Of a DNA stretch of 64,000 bases, positions 22,382 to 33,629 are shown piece after piece. The notes beneath the pieces were generated by a model. The model was not told the origin of the DNA, made no database searches, and worked only from the letters and a program-made list of their open reading frames with translations. Each line of letters begins with the position of its first letter. Position 1 is the stretch's first letter. Source of the stretch: Brachyhypopomus gauderio (Eukaryota; Chordata; Actinopteri; Gymnotiformes; Hypopomidae); contig NW_027506917.1 in NCBI RefSeq assembly GCF_052324685.1, positions 372,001 to 436,000 of the forward strand. The letters are read 5' to 3'. The position numbers and the translations under genes are program-made.

Positions 22382-22500
22382 GCAGGGGTCACCAACATTT
22401 TTGAAACTGGGAGCTACTTCTTGAATACCAATTATAGCGGAGGGCTACCAGATTGATACACATCAATGGAACGAAAGTTGTTGAGGGGGGGGTGGGGGGT
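22382..22500 (+). repeat. hAT-type repeat end
   Basis: Starts CAGGGGTCACCAACATTTTT and continues GGGAGCTACTTCTTG, a typical end of a common fish hAT repeat. A GGGGGG-rich patch follows near 22484-22500. No second end was found. Confidence 0.6.
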
Positions 22501-22639
22501 CGATTGCTAAGCGGACATCCAGCTGCCAGATGCTCAGGTACCAGATCAGGAACAGAGGATTCACGTGTCTAACTGAACTGTTCAAATATGAGTGCTTAGG
22601 GAGGTGTTGTAATGCAGAGAGAAATAAACCACATTGGTC

Positions 22640-23258
22640 TCCCTGTTACCGTGCGTAGATGTTTTGCAGATTTGCAGCAAGGCAGGCTCACTAGTCGTAG
22701 CTCTTCACAGAAGAAGAAGCTCCTGAGAGCCCTGAATGCCTGTATTTCAGTCAGATGCCTTGCGTTTGGAGAGGACTACGAACAGGTTCAGTTAAACAAC
22801 CTCTGAGCCATTCAGAACACATCAGAACCACATGCAGTAGTCTGCAGGAACTGCACACAACCTTCTTTATTTTCTCACTCTGTTGCTGCTGAAGTCCAGG
22901 AGCAATGCTCTTCTGATGTACTGTCTTCCACAGGATGCCCATGAGTTCCTGATGATGTGTTTGCTTCAGCTGAAAAAGGAGGGAGAGACACTCAGGGTTT
23001 CCTCCTTCTCTTACATCTGCCCTGTTGCAAATTTTTCAGTGGTGAGCAGTCTGACATTATCCACAAACATGCAGTAGAAACTAAAGTGACTAATGACATC
23101 TTGCTACCCTGACAAGGCACTACATCAGTGACGTAGCTGAGGAGAAAGGAGAAAGCTGGTTAACATTCAATGATTCAAAGGTTTCAAAAATGAATGAGCC
23201 AGCAATCCTTAAGCGCAGGGCAAGAACAGCCTACCTGCTCTTCTACATGCAAAGATAG
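22640..23258 (+). pseudogene. USP37-like ubiquitin protease, gutted remnant
   Basis: Three exon-like pieces match the USP26/29/37 group of deubiquitinating enzymes from memory. Piece one, ending at 22785, reads CFADLQQGRLTSRSSSQKKK and FGEDYEQ before a GT donor. Piece two, 22934-23041, has a CACAG acceptor and reads DAHEFLMMCLLQLKKEG with YICPVANFSV, the conserved region after the Cys box. Piece three, 23117-23258, reads HYISDVAEEKGESWLTFND and ends AYLLFYMQR, the His box and C-terminus. The Cys box is not seen upstream and the large middle of the catalytic domain is absent, since only 75 bases separate pieces two and three. It cannot encode an active enzyme. Whether it was a gene or a copied fragment is open. 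Confidence 0.75.
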
Positions 23259-24070
23259 GAGCTCACCTTCTCACTGAGGTATAGTAGGGGCAGTATCCCC
23301 CTAAACCCAACTCCATGCCAGGTCCAAGTGAAGATGACTGAAATGATGACTGACAGAATTTCCAGCATCCTGTCCTCTAAGCCCTGTTTGTCCTTTCAAC
23401 CCCATTACCATCTTCAACCCCGTTACCCTAGTCTCAACCCTGTCACACCTACATTTTAATACATAATTTTAAAAAAATGCATTGAAAAGTAATTTAATGT
23501 TTGTTGACTTCTGTCTAAAATGTTGAGTTATTATAAGCTTATTGATTTTTGTGAAGATTCTTTAGTTGAACCACACTTTTAATGAAAAATGACAAGAGCG
23601 CTTTCATGAAAAGGGACATTTCAGACTTTGGTATTGCAAAAAAGTGAGATTCTATATCATATTTGTATTCACAGTTATTGAATTAGTGTTGAGGATATCT
23701 GATGAATATGAAAATATTGATTTCTTCAGAAATGCATTTTATGATCATATTCAGAGAGCTTCCACTGTGTACGTAATGGGGTTGAAGAAAAACATTGCCC
23801 AGATCTTGAAAAAATGACCAATAATAATAAAGAGCTAATGCCTGAGATGAGGAAATATGATTTTCTGATTGGTAAAAATATCCTTAATGCTGTGATGTAT
23901 ACAGAGAAATTATACATTTAAGCAAAAAATTTGAAAATGTCAAAGTCCAATTTGAACCATTATAGTGGAGTGACCCAGGTGTGTCGGAGTCCTGCCAAGC
24001 ACTTAACGATTCGGTGAACGAATCTTTTGAAGGAATCTATTTAGTGAACTGATTCTAATGATTCAGTTCA
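23259..24070. other. Noncoding stretch after the USP remnant
   Basis: No exon supported. The stretch 24005-24060 contains GAACGAATC-type phrases common in fish interspersed repeats. Confidence 0.5.
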
Positions 24071-24075
24071 TCTAA

Positions 24076-24790
24076 AACACATATGTCAAAGTCAAGGCCC
24101 GCGAGGGTCCGCGCGGCGAAAATGACGTAATCGCAGTGGCTCTGCCTGTGCGCGAGGGTCTCGCGTGCTGTCGATTCTCGAGGTCGTGCACATCTCAAAT
24201 TTTGTAACTTTGCGCGCGCCACGCCTCAACGCAATGAACAAAGTCATGTTTGCAGGGTTCATACACCTTTATAAGGTGGAATTAAAGCACTTGTACGTCA
24301 CTTTAAAGGTCCATTTCAATATTTCCCAGCACGTTAAACTTAATTAAGTTAAATATTTATACATATACTCGAAATGGTTCGAAATAATTCGCTTTTTATC
24401 ACATTATTTAATGGTTGTTTTTTATTTTCAAAACGCTCAATCTTAACGTCTTCATGATCTCTCATGTTTCGTCCTGGAATTACAAGAGGCTCGTATTTGT
24501 TAACGTAACGTAATACAGCAATTTGTTGTGAAACGAAGTAGTTACAATTTCAAGCATTTTCAAGTACTTTAGCCTAAATTCCAGCACTTTTCAAACCTGC
24601 AACACAAAGCAACATTAAAATTCGGAGTCGCGCACTATGGTCACTCGCGAAAGTATAAACCTAAATCAGCAGTCAAAGCAGACATCAACGTTCAGCTATC
24701 CCCCTCCTCAAAAATGGCTAAACGTAAGGTGGACACTGAGAACAGGGGTTTCAAGCCAGGTTGGAGGCAGAGTACATGTACTGCGATACT
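24076..24790 (+). mobile_element. hAT-type element fragment with transposase start
   Basis: The left end has CATATGTCAAAGTCAAGGCC, a familiar hAT terminus, followed by GC-rich CpG-bearing sequence. At 24714 an ATG begins MAKRKVDTENRGFKPGW, the start of a BED-type hAT transposase related to SCAND3 and ZBED proteins. The frame closes soon after and the rest of the transposase is absent. Confidence 0.6.
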
Positions 24791-27225
24791 GAGAAATGTT
24801 CATAAGAAAGGCCTGTGATTATATTTTGTTGATTTACTACCCCCTTGTGGTCGGATTTGAGTTAGGTTTCGTTTTGCTGAAAGTCAGTCAGTCGAGCATG
24901 ATTGCCTGTAGCACGGCAGAGAGACAGTGTTTCCAGCATTTTTAAACCTGCACCTGAGTGAGTGAGAAGACAACATGTTAAAAACACACACACACAAAAT
25001 ACCTCTGACACTATCAGATGTAAAGCCCCACCTTGATGAAGTAGCTGGTTCAAAGCACAAGCTGGGACATGAATAACATTGTAAAGTTTCAGGCATCACC
25101 TGTTACAGGGAGCAGGAAAAGCCAACCAACACTTGGGTTCATTGCACAATATCACCATCAGCACACAATATTGCACAATGATAATAAAGATTTTACAGTA
25201 GTCTACTAACTACAGTCACAGCTAAATTAAGGATACACCATACATAATAAACATACAAGATTCGGTTATATTTGAGTGTAGTGGAAATTCCCCCAAATGC
25301 TCATGATACAACCAAACAGACAGCCTGCCTGCACAAGCACATAAAGGAACACACACTCAGCAGCAAGGAGCTGTTCAAGTGGGACACGTGCAGGAAGGGG
25401 TTCCTCTAGTAAAGATGGAACTGAAGCAGAAGCTGCCATTCTGCAACGCCGCGGGCAGACCTTCGACAAGGGGGAGGAGCCGTCTTCCTGCCCATCATGC
25501 CTCTTCTTCTGAGACCCTGCTGATACACAAGGGTTTGCAGATCCACACTGAAATCCTTCAAGAAAAGTGGTGAATGACCAGCACACGTGGATTCTTTGCA
25601 TTTTTTAATCATGTTTCATTTTCCCTCATTGTTGTTTAGCCAGACATCTGCACCCTGAAGGAAGAACCAACCAAGCTTGAGTGGTGGGTAAACACGTTGG
25701 TGAAGACAGGATTGTATCTGCAGGATTGTACGTGACTGTTCCACTTTTCATCCTGCTCTCCTCTGTCCTGGTCCTATGGAGGCCAGTAGGGGGCGTGTGC
25801 TGTGTCTTGGAGAAAGGGTTGGGTTCCTGTACACCATCTCTACTACTGCATCTGAGTCTTCTGCCTGAACAGAGCTCATCTTGGTTGGCTGTATGGGTTT
25901 TTGTTTTGATGCTTAACTCCTCAACCCTGCTTACCTACAACTAAAGATGGAAATAGGTGCAGATGAAGGACTAATGTGCATAATATGTAATAGTTTTGGT
26001 TAAGGTTTAAATAAAGGTTAAGGGAACTCACTTATCCAATAGCTCACTGTAGGTTACGGGATATAACTAACCAACTTCACAAAGTTCCTTGCTATAAACA
26101 GTAGCCTGCTTTGTCAGAGGTTTACTATACAGCTACAGTTACTAAGGGGTTGGCATATAAAACGTATGATTAAGTATTTTATAGGGAATAGGTGTTATTA
26201 TACATTTACCTTTATCTGATACTTATTAGGAGTTAATCTGGCCTGCTATGGATATAACTAAGAAAAGTTGGTTAAGCAATTAACTAGATTTATCTATTAA
26301 CAACTAGATTAATTTATTATCAAACAGTACTATTCTAAATCAATGTATGAAAAGGTAGTTATTCTCATGGAAACAGTTATACAGACCAGTGCAGGGTGTC
26401 TCAGTGTGCAAGAAAGCAGAGGGGAAGAGAGGAAAACAGAAGAGACCCTACACCAAACTCTTCTTCCTTTAACACCCGGCGCATATCAAAGGAACCGCAG
26501 TTATCAACAACAGGTTAATCTGTGGGAATCTGTTTGATGATATAACCAACATAGTACATTTACACACAGGACCCCCACCTCTGTGTCTCTACCTTCTTTC
26601 TGAACTGAAGACGTAGTCTTTCCCACTACACAACATGCTGCAAAATGAGTCCAAGCAAGCCTGGCAAATACACAGATAAACCAAAACACAAACGGTCAGT
26701 TTTAGCCCATTTCAATGGGGACTCCTTGAGTCACACTTCCCCCACTATGCCTATGTATGACCTCCAGGGAAAGACCACCCTCTGTTACCACTCATGGTTT
26801 AACACAGGAACATCAAATCCTGCATCCCACACAGAAACATAACATTCTGACACTTCTGCATGGCCTTGACCTGTTCGCCCTGTGAGTGACCGGCAGACAA
26901 GGCACAGGGTCTGGTTCAGGTAGGGTGTCAAGAAGTAGCATGTGTTTATTTAATCCCCATGTAGAGGCAAGAAAACTATTTACAGAAACAAACCAAGACA
27001 TAAAAAACCCAAAATGTGATAGTTCACAAGTTCCTCACATCAATTGTCACACTGCACAGTTCAAGCATCAAGAACATTTCTTACTTTCAGCATTACATAC
27101 TCTCCCACCAAAAACCTGCTCAAACAAGTCTCATCAGGCCTTTTATAGTGCTACACAGGAAGTGGTGTGATGTCACTTCCTGGATTTTTGGTGGTAAAAC
27201 CCAACCCATAAAAGCACTCTACACA
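24791..27225. other. Noncoding stretch
   Basis: No exon or repeat that I can name with confidence in these 2.4 kb. Open stretches of 60-110 codons on both strands lack recognisable motifs and splice context. A CACACA run lies near 24985. Confidence 0.5.
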
Positions 27226-27483
27226 TAGTTGCCAGGTTCGCAGTTTTCACGCCAAATTGGGCTGGTTTGAAAATCCAACCGCAGGTAAAAATTCTGGGGT
27301 TGCTGGGTGCAGTTTTTTGGGCAGGAGTTACAAATCAAAACTAAGAATCGATCCCGATATAATAGTCAATTTTAGTTTAGGCCCTTCAGAAGCCTAAACT
27401 AGCCCAAACCCTAAAGTTGTTGACTGAAGGGCGGGTTTTACACTGAATTTGTGCGGGATATTTTTGTAGGACCTGGCAACCCT
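27226..27483. mobile_element. Small inverted-repeat element (MITE-like)
   Basis: Ends GTTGCCAGGT at 27228-27237 and ACCTGGCAAC at 27471-27480 are exact reverse complements. The interior has paired phrases (TTTAGGCCCTTCAGAAGCC and CTAAACTAGCCC) but no coding capacity. Superfamily not identified. Confidence 0.55.
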
Positions 27484-28929
27484 GACTCTACAGAACCCAA
27501 TCTGTTTTCTCAACAAAACAACATGGCTGCCTTTCTCTGCATACCAGTCACTGGTATTGCTCAAATAAAATGAACATTTTTCATTACATACATTATATAA
27601 CCTTTACTTTTTTCTGTGCAGGTTCTCCCTTGGTAAGCTGATTAATATTACTCAATAAAAAGTAAATTGCATCCTATGTGTCTTCATTTAGTTTTTAACT
27701 TACATAATGAAATCAATGTCAATACTTATGTTGTGTACATTGTGGTGAAGGGTAGCTCCATCACACGCCCCATTTGGGTGCCAGCAGGTTTCGTGCTTAT
27801 GAGATTGTAGGTCAATGTCTAGGAAATGACCTGCAGAAGCTTCTTTTGTCAGGTTCTCAACAGCTTACTGGTCATCTGGAGAGGTGCAGCTACGGTGGTC
27901 TTATTTTATCCATGATTCTTTGGGTTTACAGTATGTCCTCTGAAAGAATGTTTTGAACACATCCAGCATTTGGCAAGGAACATTGTAGGAGTCCTCCACC
28001 TAGAAATAATGAAATCAGAGCTGGCTGAAATTATGCTGGCTGCTCCTGACTAGTTAGTTGATGTTTTGTTTTTTGTGTTTATAGGTGACGTATTCCTTGA
28101 AACTTCTTACCTCAAGTCTGAAACGGCATGTTTTAGAAGTGGATGCTAGTTTTGCCTGCAATTTCCTCTTCTTTTCCACTGTACACAGTGTGGCATGTAC
28201 TCATGTATTTAACCATTTAAATACATTTCTGCCCATATCAGAGTTGGCCTCAGTGGGAATATGCAGATATGTGGCCAGTTGGTCTTTTGCTGGTGAACCT
28301 ACATCAGCATGTTCTATCTAGAGCCTTTCTCTGGCATATCTCTGCAAGGCATCATGGGTATATGAGGCCAGAGAAGCTTCTAGAGTTCTTTGTCATTGTA
28401 ATCATGATCAAAGTTCCACAGCAAGCAAAAATTATCATTTGAGTAACCTGATTTTTAATTTTTACAAGTTGATTGTCTTATGCACATAGTTGATTAGGGA
28501 AAATAAAGAGAGGGTCACAAACTATAGTGGATGATTTCTGATAAATTGATGTCCTAATTCAGCCTATTTGACATGAGTGCTTTAATTCGCCTAAATGCAT
28601 TATGAACCTAAAATAGATTTATGAGGAAATGGTACAGTGCAATCTGTGCAAACTTACTGTGATGATAGTTAAGGATTCATACTCTCATGCAGCAGTGGAA
28701 TTCTTTTGGAATTATGGGAGATTTCTGAGAAACTGATAACCAATTTCTGAGAAATTTATTTCCAAGCCCTAAGAACATTTAAGACTTCAATGTGGATTTT
28801 TGAAAAATGGTACAGCAGAATCTGTCTACATTTGCACCGGGGGATAAACAAAGACTACCCACTCTTGGGTGGTAGTAGAATTTTTTTGGCATCATGGGAA
28901 AATTCAGACAAATAGGAAACCACAGTCTC

Positions 28930-28930
<1 letters not shown>
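27484..28930. other. Noncoding stretch
   Basis: No coding exon is supported. Two loosely similar sentences near 28690-28740 and 28860-28920 (CAGCAGTGGAATTC and GGTAGTAGAATTTTTTTGGC contexts) suggest an old internal repeat of about 180 bp. Confidence 0.45.
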
Positions 28931-28931
<1 letters not shown>

Positions 28932-29015
<84 letters not shown>

Positions 29016-29023
29016 CGTGTATA

Positions 29024-29115
<92 letters not shown>
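28932..29115. repeat. Long TA dinucleotide tract
   Basis: Almost pure TA for about 75 bases, then a short GT-rich break near 29007-29020, then nearly pure TA to 29115. Such tracts form cruciforms and are prone to assembly error. Open frames across it are artefacts. Confidence 0.95.
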
Positions 29116-29118
<3 letters not shown>

Positions 29119-29142
29119 ATATTTTATTATTATGTATATACA

Positions 29143-29323
29143 GGGCAGTCATGGCCTGGTGGTAGGGAACTGGTCTTGTGACCGGAGAGTCGTGGGTTCG
29201 ATTCACAGACCTGAGGCCATGACTGAGGTGCCCTTGAGCAAGGCACCTAACCCTAAATCTGCTCCCCGGGCTAGGGCTGCTCACTGCTCTGGGCACATGT
29301 GATCCACAGCCCCCTAGTAATCA

Positions 29324-29355
<32 letters not shown>

Positions 29356-29430
29356 TCTAACTGCACAGATGGGTAAAAAGCGGAGGACAAATTTCGATTG
29401 CGGTGAAAAATCACAATTGACAAAATATGG
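29143..29430 (+). mobile_element. tRNA-derived SINE
   Basis: The head has a pol III A-box-like TGGCCTGGTGG at 29152-29162 and a B box GGTTCGATTC at 29195-29204. The phrase GCCCTTGAGCAAGGCACC follows, then a TG run near 29330-29355 and a tail with GGAGGACAAATTTCG. This is the structure of common fish SINEs. It sits directly after the TA tract, probably inserted there. It is not a functional tRNA gene. Confidence 0.75.
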
Positions 29431-30186
29431 CACAATTACATTTTTATTTACATTTTATATATAATGTATGTATATGTACATACAACTATGTATAACTTAA
29501 CTTTTATATTATCATATTTACCATATCACATTTTATATTTACATTTTTACTTTGATATTTACACAGCTGAATGAGAACATATTTGCAGCTCGCAATGTTA
29601 AACATGCAGTTTCGAGTGCAGGTGATGAGGTGTTGATATTCCAAAACCCCAATAAAAAACACAGAAAATAATGATCATGAATACTGGACACCTAAAAATT
29701 CTGAGCATTTATATGCTTTCTCTGGGGAGAAATGGGAAAAAGACTTGGGTCCTATTGAAGAAAAACTGGCAACTGACACTTTCATCTAAACTCGTCATGT
29801 GACCTTCGCTTCGTCACATTACTTAACTCTCACTCTCACACTATCAAGCACCGTCTCTCACACTCTAAATTAAATAACTGATTTAAATTATTATTAATTT
29901 CAGCTGAAATACATTTTGGACACTAGCCGTCCAGAAACAGAGCTTATCATTAAAGATGGTGATGTCTGTCTAAGACGTGAGGACTTCTGGAGTCTCGGAT
30001 TAAACCGATGCGTGGAATCTACTGTATATATTATATATGTTGCAGAATGTTTACTCTAAGAAAAATCTAACTAAATTGATTTTGTTTGCATTTTACTCCG
30101 TTTTGTTTTTATAGATTGGGAATGCATGTTTTAAGCTCATCACTGCTGCTCGAAGACATGTAATCAAGAGTCAGATTGTTTTGTGG
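29431..30186. other. Noncoding stretch
   Basis: AT-rich DNA without a supported exon. No named repeat recognised. Confidence 0.5.
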
Positions 30187-30191
30187 GTTTA

Positions 30192-31004
30192 TGTAACACA
30201 TCGTCCTGCCCCTGTCAATGATTTTCATTCTTCTGTTTTAGTGGGTTTTCCTTTCTCCATCTAGATCCGCCCCCTTTTTGTAAGTGCATCACCTGTGTCT
30301 CGTTTTCCTCATTTAGATCTTCTATTTAAATCCTTAGTTTGGATACCGTCTTTGCTGGTAGTTGTTTGTGTTTGGTGTGAGTTACGATTTCTTAGAATTT
30401 CCAGACCCTCGTCCCTAGCCGATTGTTGTCTTGGTTGTTCCGGGTGTTTTTGTTTGTAATGTTTTGTCCTTTAGCTGTGAGTTGTTCTGTTCTAGTCAAC
30501 AGGTGTGTGTCAACGTACAGCAGGTTAGTCCGTTTGGTTGGTTCACAGCGCGGTAGTTGTATGTCGTGAGACTACGTTTGTTGGATTGTTTGCCTTTTTC
30601 GTGTCTTGGTTCTACTAGTCATGATCATCAAGTTCAATTCATTGTGTCTGTTGTTTTCTTGTTTGGTTATGTTTAATTCTTAAACCATGAGTATGTTGTT
30701 TCTTTTACATCCTTATCCTTTCTTTAAGTCATCGCGTGTATTATTCGTTAGTCTTTAGTCTGCCTTTGTTTAGAATAGGGATCTTTTGTTATTGAGCACT
30801 TGTGATTCCTGTAACCCCTTGTATACAAGATGCCCCGTCGATCTCGTCGTCGTGCTTCCAGATTGTCTGTCAGTGGTGCGTCTCCAAGTTTGTCTGTTGA
30901 ATGTGTATCACTGGATTCTACCCCCGTTAATGTGGAATGTTTAAATAAAACCCCTGACTCCTTGCATGTGTGTCCGCCTCCGGTTACCAACGAATCTCGT
31001 TACA
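30192..31004 (+). mobile_element. Solo LTR of 813 bp, probable
   Basis: Begins TGTAACAC and ends CGTTACA, an inverted pair. Flanking 5-mers GTTTA (30187-30191) and GATTA (31005-31009) match at four of five places. A TATTTAAAT is present at about 30323 and an AATAAA near 30943, in the order expected of promoter and polyadenylation parts of an LTR. No internal region is seen. The family is probably gypsy-like. It is older than the 298-bp LTR if the imperfect target duplication is a guide. Confidence 0.55.
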
Positions 31005-31009
31005 GATTA

Positions 31010-31620
31010 ATGTCCTTTTTTTTTGTATGGGTATTTTTATACAGTTCCTAATTATTTTTTAAATGGGGCAAAGATGTTCACATTGTGGACATGTATGTCA
31101 TTCCCACGTGGAAGACATCGGATGTGGACCCACTGTCAAGCTTACCGGTAATATTGTTATAAGGCACTTATATAAGTCACACTCATAAATGCACATAATT
31201 TTGTACAAATACGAAGTAATCTTTTTATATTTCTCTACAATACCAGGACAGTCAGTGCTCCAAGGATGCTATTTTGTTTCCTGCATGGAATAGGCAACAG
31301 GATCAGGCATATCACTTTTTGCTATGCGTTGAGTTACAATTATTAAGATAGATATTTAGAGATTCTTTTCTGATTCTGATAGAACAAAATAATAAGTTGC
31401 CTATCTGGTCATTTTTAAATATGCCCAATGCAGGTTTTACTGGTAGCAGAGAAAGAGATCATTTTTCTAGACTCTTTACTGCCTGATGGTTTTTCGAGAT
31501 GAGGCCTACAGAACTAACTATATTTAGGTTAAGATAAAATAATATTTACTGAAGTAAAACTTGATTTACTTTATTGCCTCTATGGCTCCAGGTTTAAGTA
31601 AGAGCCTTGTTCTACGGCTC
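31010..31620. other. Noncoding stretch before the hAT transposase
   Basis: No exon supported. It may include the 5' part of the hAT element that follows, but I did not find the matching left terminus. Confidence 0.4.
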
Positions 31621-31625
31621 ATGTC

Positions 31626-33598
31626 ATGTCTTCCTCAAAACCTGCTGTGAACAGAAAGGTTAGCCATGAGCACAGACAATATCTGGAGAAGTGGGAGATA
31701 GACTACTTTTTCGTAGAGCTCAGGGGCATGTCGACATGTATTATATGCTCAGATAAAGTTGCTGTGCACAAGGAGTACAATATCAGATGTCATTACACAA
31801 CTAAACATGCTGAGGAATATGCAAAATATCAGGGAGAAGAGAGAAAGTGCTGTGCCGCCAAGCTTAAAACATGTCTACTGCGGCAACAAGATTTTTCCAA
31901 GAAGGCAAGCAAAGAAAGTGATGCTGCTGTCGAAGTAAGCTACGTGATGAGTGAGGTGATTGCTAAGGCTAGAAAGCCATTCAAAGATGGCGAGTTCATC
32001 AAAAAGTGCATGTTAAATGCTGCAAGTAGTCTGTCCAGAAAAGAAGGGTCAGTTTAGTAACATCAGCCTTTCAGCCAACACAGTGGCAGAGCGCATTTCT
32101 GACCTGTCAGGTAACATTTATGATCAACTGCGTGAGAAAGCTAAACATTTCCATGCATACTCTGTTGCTCTTGATGAGAGCACAGACGTCACTGACACGC
32201 AGCTCGCAATTTATGTCCGTGGTGTTGACGGTTGTTTTGAAGTAATGGAGGAGTTGCTCACAGTGATTCCAATGCATGGCCAGACCACTGCTCAGGAGAT
32301 ATTTTGGAAGATGCCATTGTGGATGCTGGCTTGCTATGGAAGAGTTTTGCTGGAATAACAACCGACAGAGCACCATCAACGACAGGGAGGAAGAATGGAC
32401 TCGTGGGACTTGTTCAAAGAAAACTGGAGGAAGAAGGTGTGGAAGAGGCTATTGCTCTCCATTGCATTATCCATCAGCAGGCCCTTTGCAGCAAATGCCT
32501 GACGTTTGACAGTGTGATGTTTGATGTTGTGAAATGCATCAAACATATCAGAACCAGGGGCTTGAAGCACCGTCAGTTCCGTTTTGGGGGAAATAGACTC
32601 ATCATATGAGGATGTGCTCTACTTCACAGAGATACGTTGGCTTAGCAGGGGAAACGTCTTGAAGAGGTTTTTTGAGTTGAGAGCAGAAGTGAAAGCCTTC
32701 ATGGAGAAGGATGGGATGGCTGTTCCTGTACTTAGTGATCCCAAGTTGATCATGGACTTAGCTTTTCTGGTTGACATCACACCGGAGCTGAATGTACTGA
32801 AGAAGAAATTACAAGGCCAGGGGCAGCTTGTGAGTGCTGCCTATGACAACATCAGAGCATTCTCCACAAAACTTGGGTTGTGAAAAGCCCAGCTTTCTCA
32901 GACAAACCTCTGCCATTTCCCAGCATGCAAGGCACTCATGGATTCAGGCACACCATTCAGTGGTGAGAAGTATGCTGATGCCATTGTAAAGCTCCAGGAA
33001 GAATTTGATCACAGGTTTGCAGACTTCAAAACATTTTTGCTGATCCCTTCTCCTTCGATGTGAAAGATGCTCCTCCTGAGCTTCAAATGGAGCTAATTGA
33101 CCTGCAGTGCAATTCTGAACTCAAAGCCAAGTTCAGGGAGGTGAGTGGAAAAGCAGAGAACCTTGGACAATTTTTGAGAGAATTGTCCCCCACCTTCCCT
33201 GAGCTTTCCAAGATGTTCAAGCGGACCATGTGCCTTTTTGGAAGTACCTATCTCTGTGAAAAGCTCTTCTCCACCATGAACTTTAATAAGTCAAAGTTCC
33301 GGTCCAAACTTACTGATGAGCATCTTCAAGCCATACTGAGGGTCTCAGTTGCTTCTTCCCTCAAGCCAGATGTGGCTCAGCTGTGTAAGATGAAGTGCTG
33401 CCAGGTCTCTGGTAGCAAGGAGTAGGAGGAAGAAAGAGGAGCCAATGTTCTGAAGAACTGTTCATGTTCTGAATTGTTATTAATGTTAATTAAGTTAGAG
33501 AAGATTGGATTGTTCTTTTATTGTGGAATATTTGATGCGGCCCAGCCTCACCCAGACTCTACCTCCAGCGGCCCCCAGGTACGATGATTTTGAGACCC
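31626..33598 (+). mobile_element. hAT transposon, GTF2IRD2-like transposase, broken
   Basis: The protein begins MSSSKPAVNRKVSHEHRQYL, then a BED zinc finger (CIICSDKVAVHKEYNIRCHY). After the middle (LDESTDVTDTQLAIYVRG, with a catalytic Asp; LHCIIHQQALCSK) comes the C-terminal hATC dimerisation segment (YLCEKLFSTMNFNKSKFRSK). The frame changes at least four times, near 32050, 32330, 32590 and between 32883 and 33060. The full order of domains is kept, so it is a moderately old copy. The right terminus, TTTTGAGACCCCT, ends at about 33598; the left one was not located. A Tc1 element sits immediately to the right. Confidence 0.85.
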
Positions 33599-33629
33599 CT
33601 ACTATATATATAAAATGTATGTGTATGTA

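Noticed and set aside
25266-25612. Minus-strand open frames of 68 and 111 codons
   Set aside because: No recognised motif, two competing frames over the same DNA, no splice or promoter context.
29143-29220. Possible tRNA gene from the A and B boxes
   Set aside because: The body does not fold as a tRNA and the tail is that of a SINE.
28894-29302. Open frames of about 95-120 codons on both strands over the TA tract
   Set aside because: They translate alternating Ile-Tyr from a dinucleotide repeat and have no gene context.
30830-31051. Plus-strand open frame starting MPRRSRRRASRLS
   Set aside because: Lies in and across the end of the 813-bp LTR and shows no protein motif.
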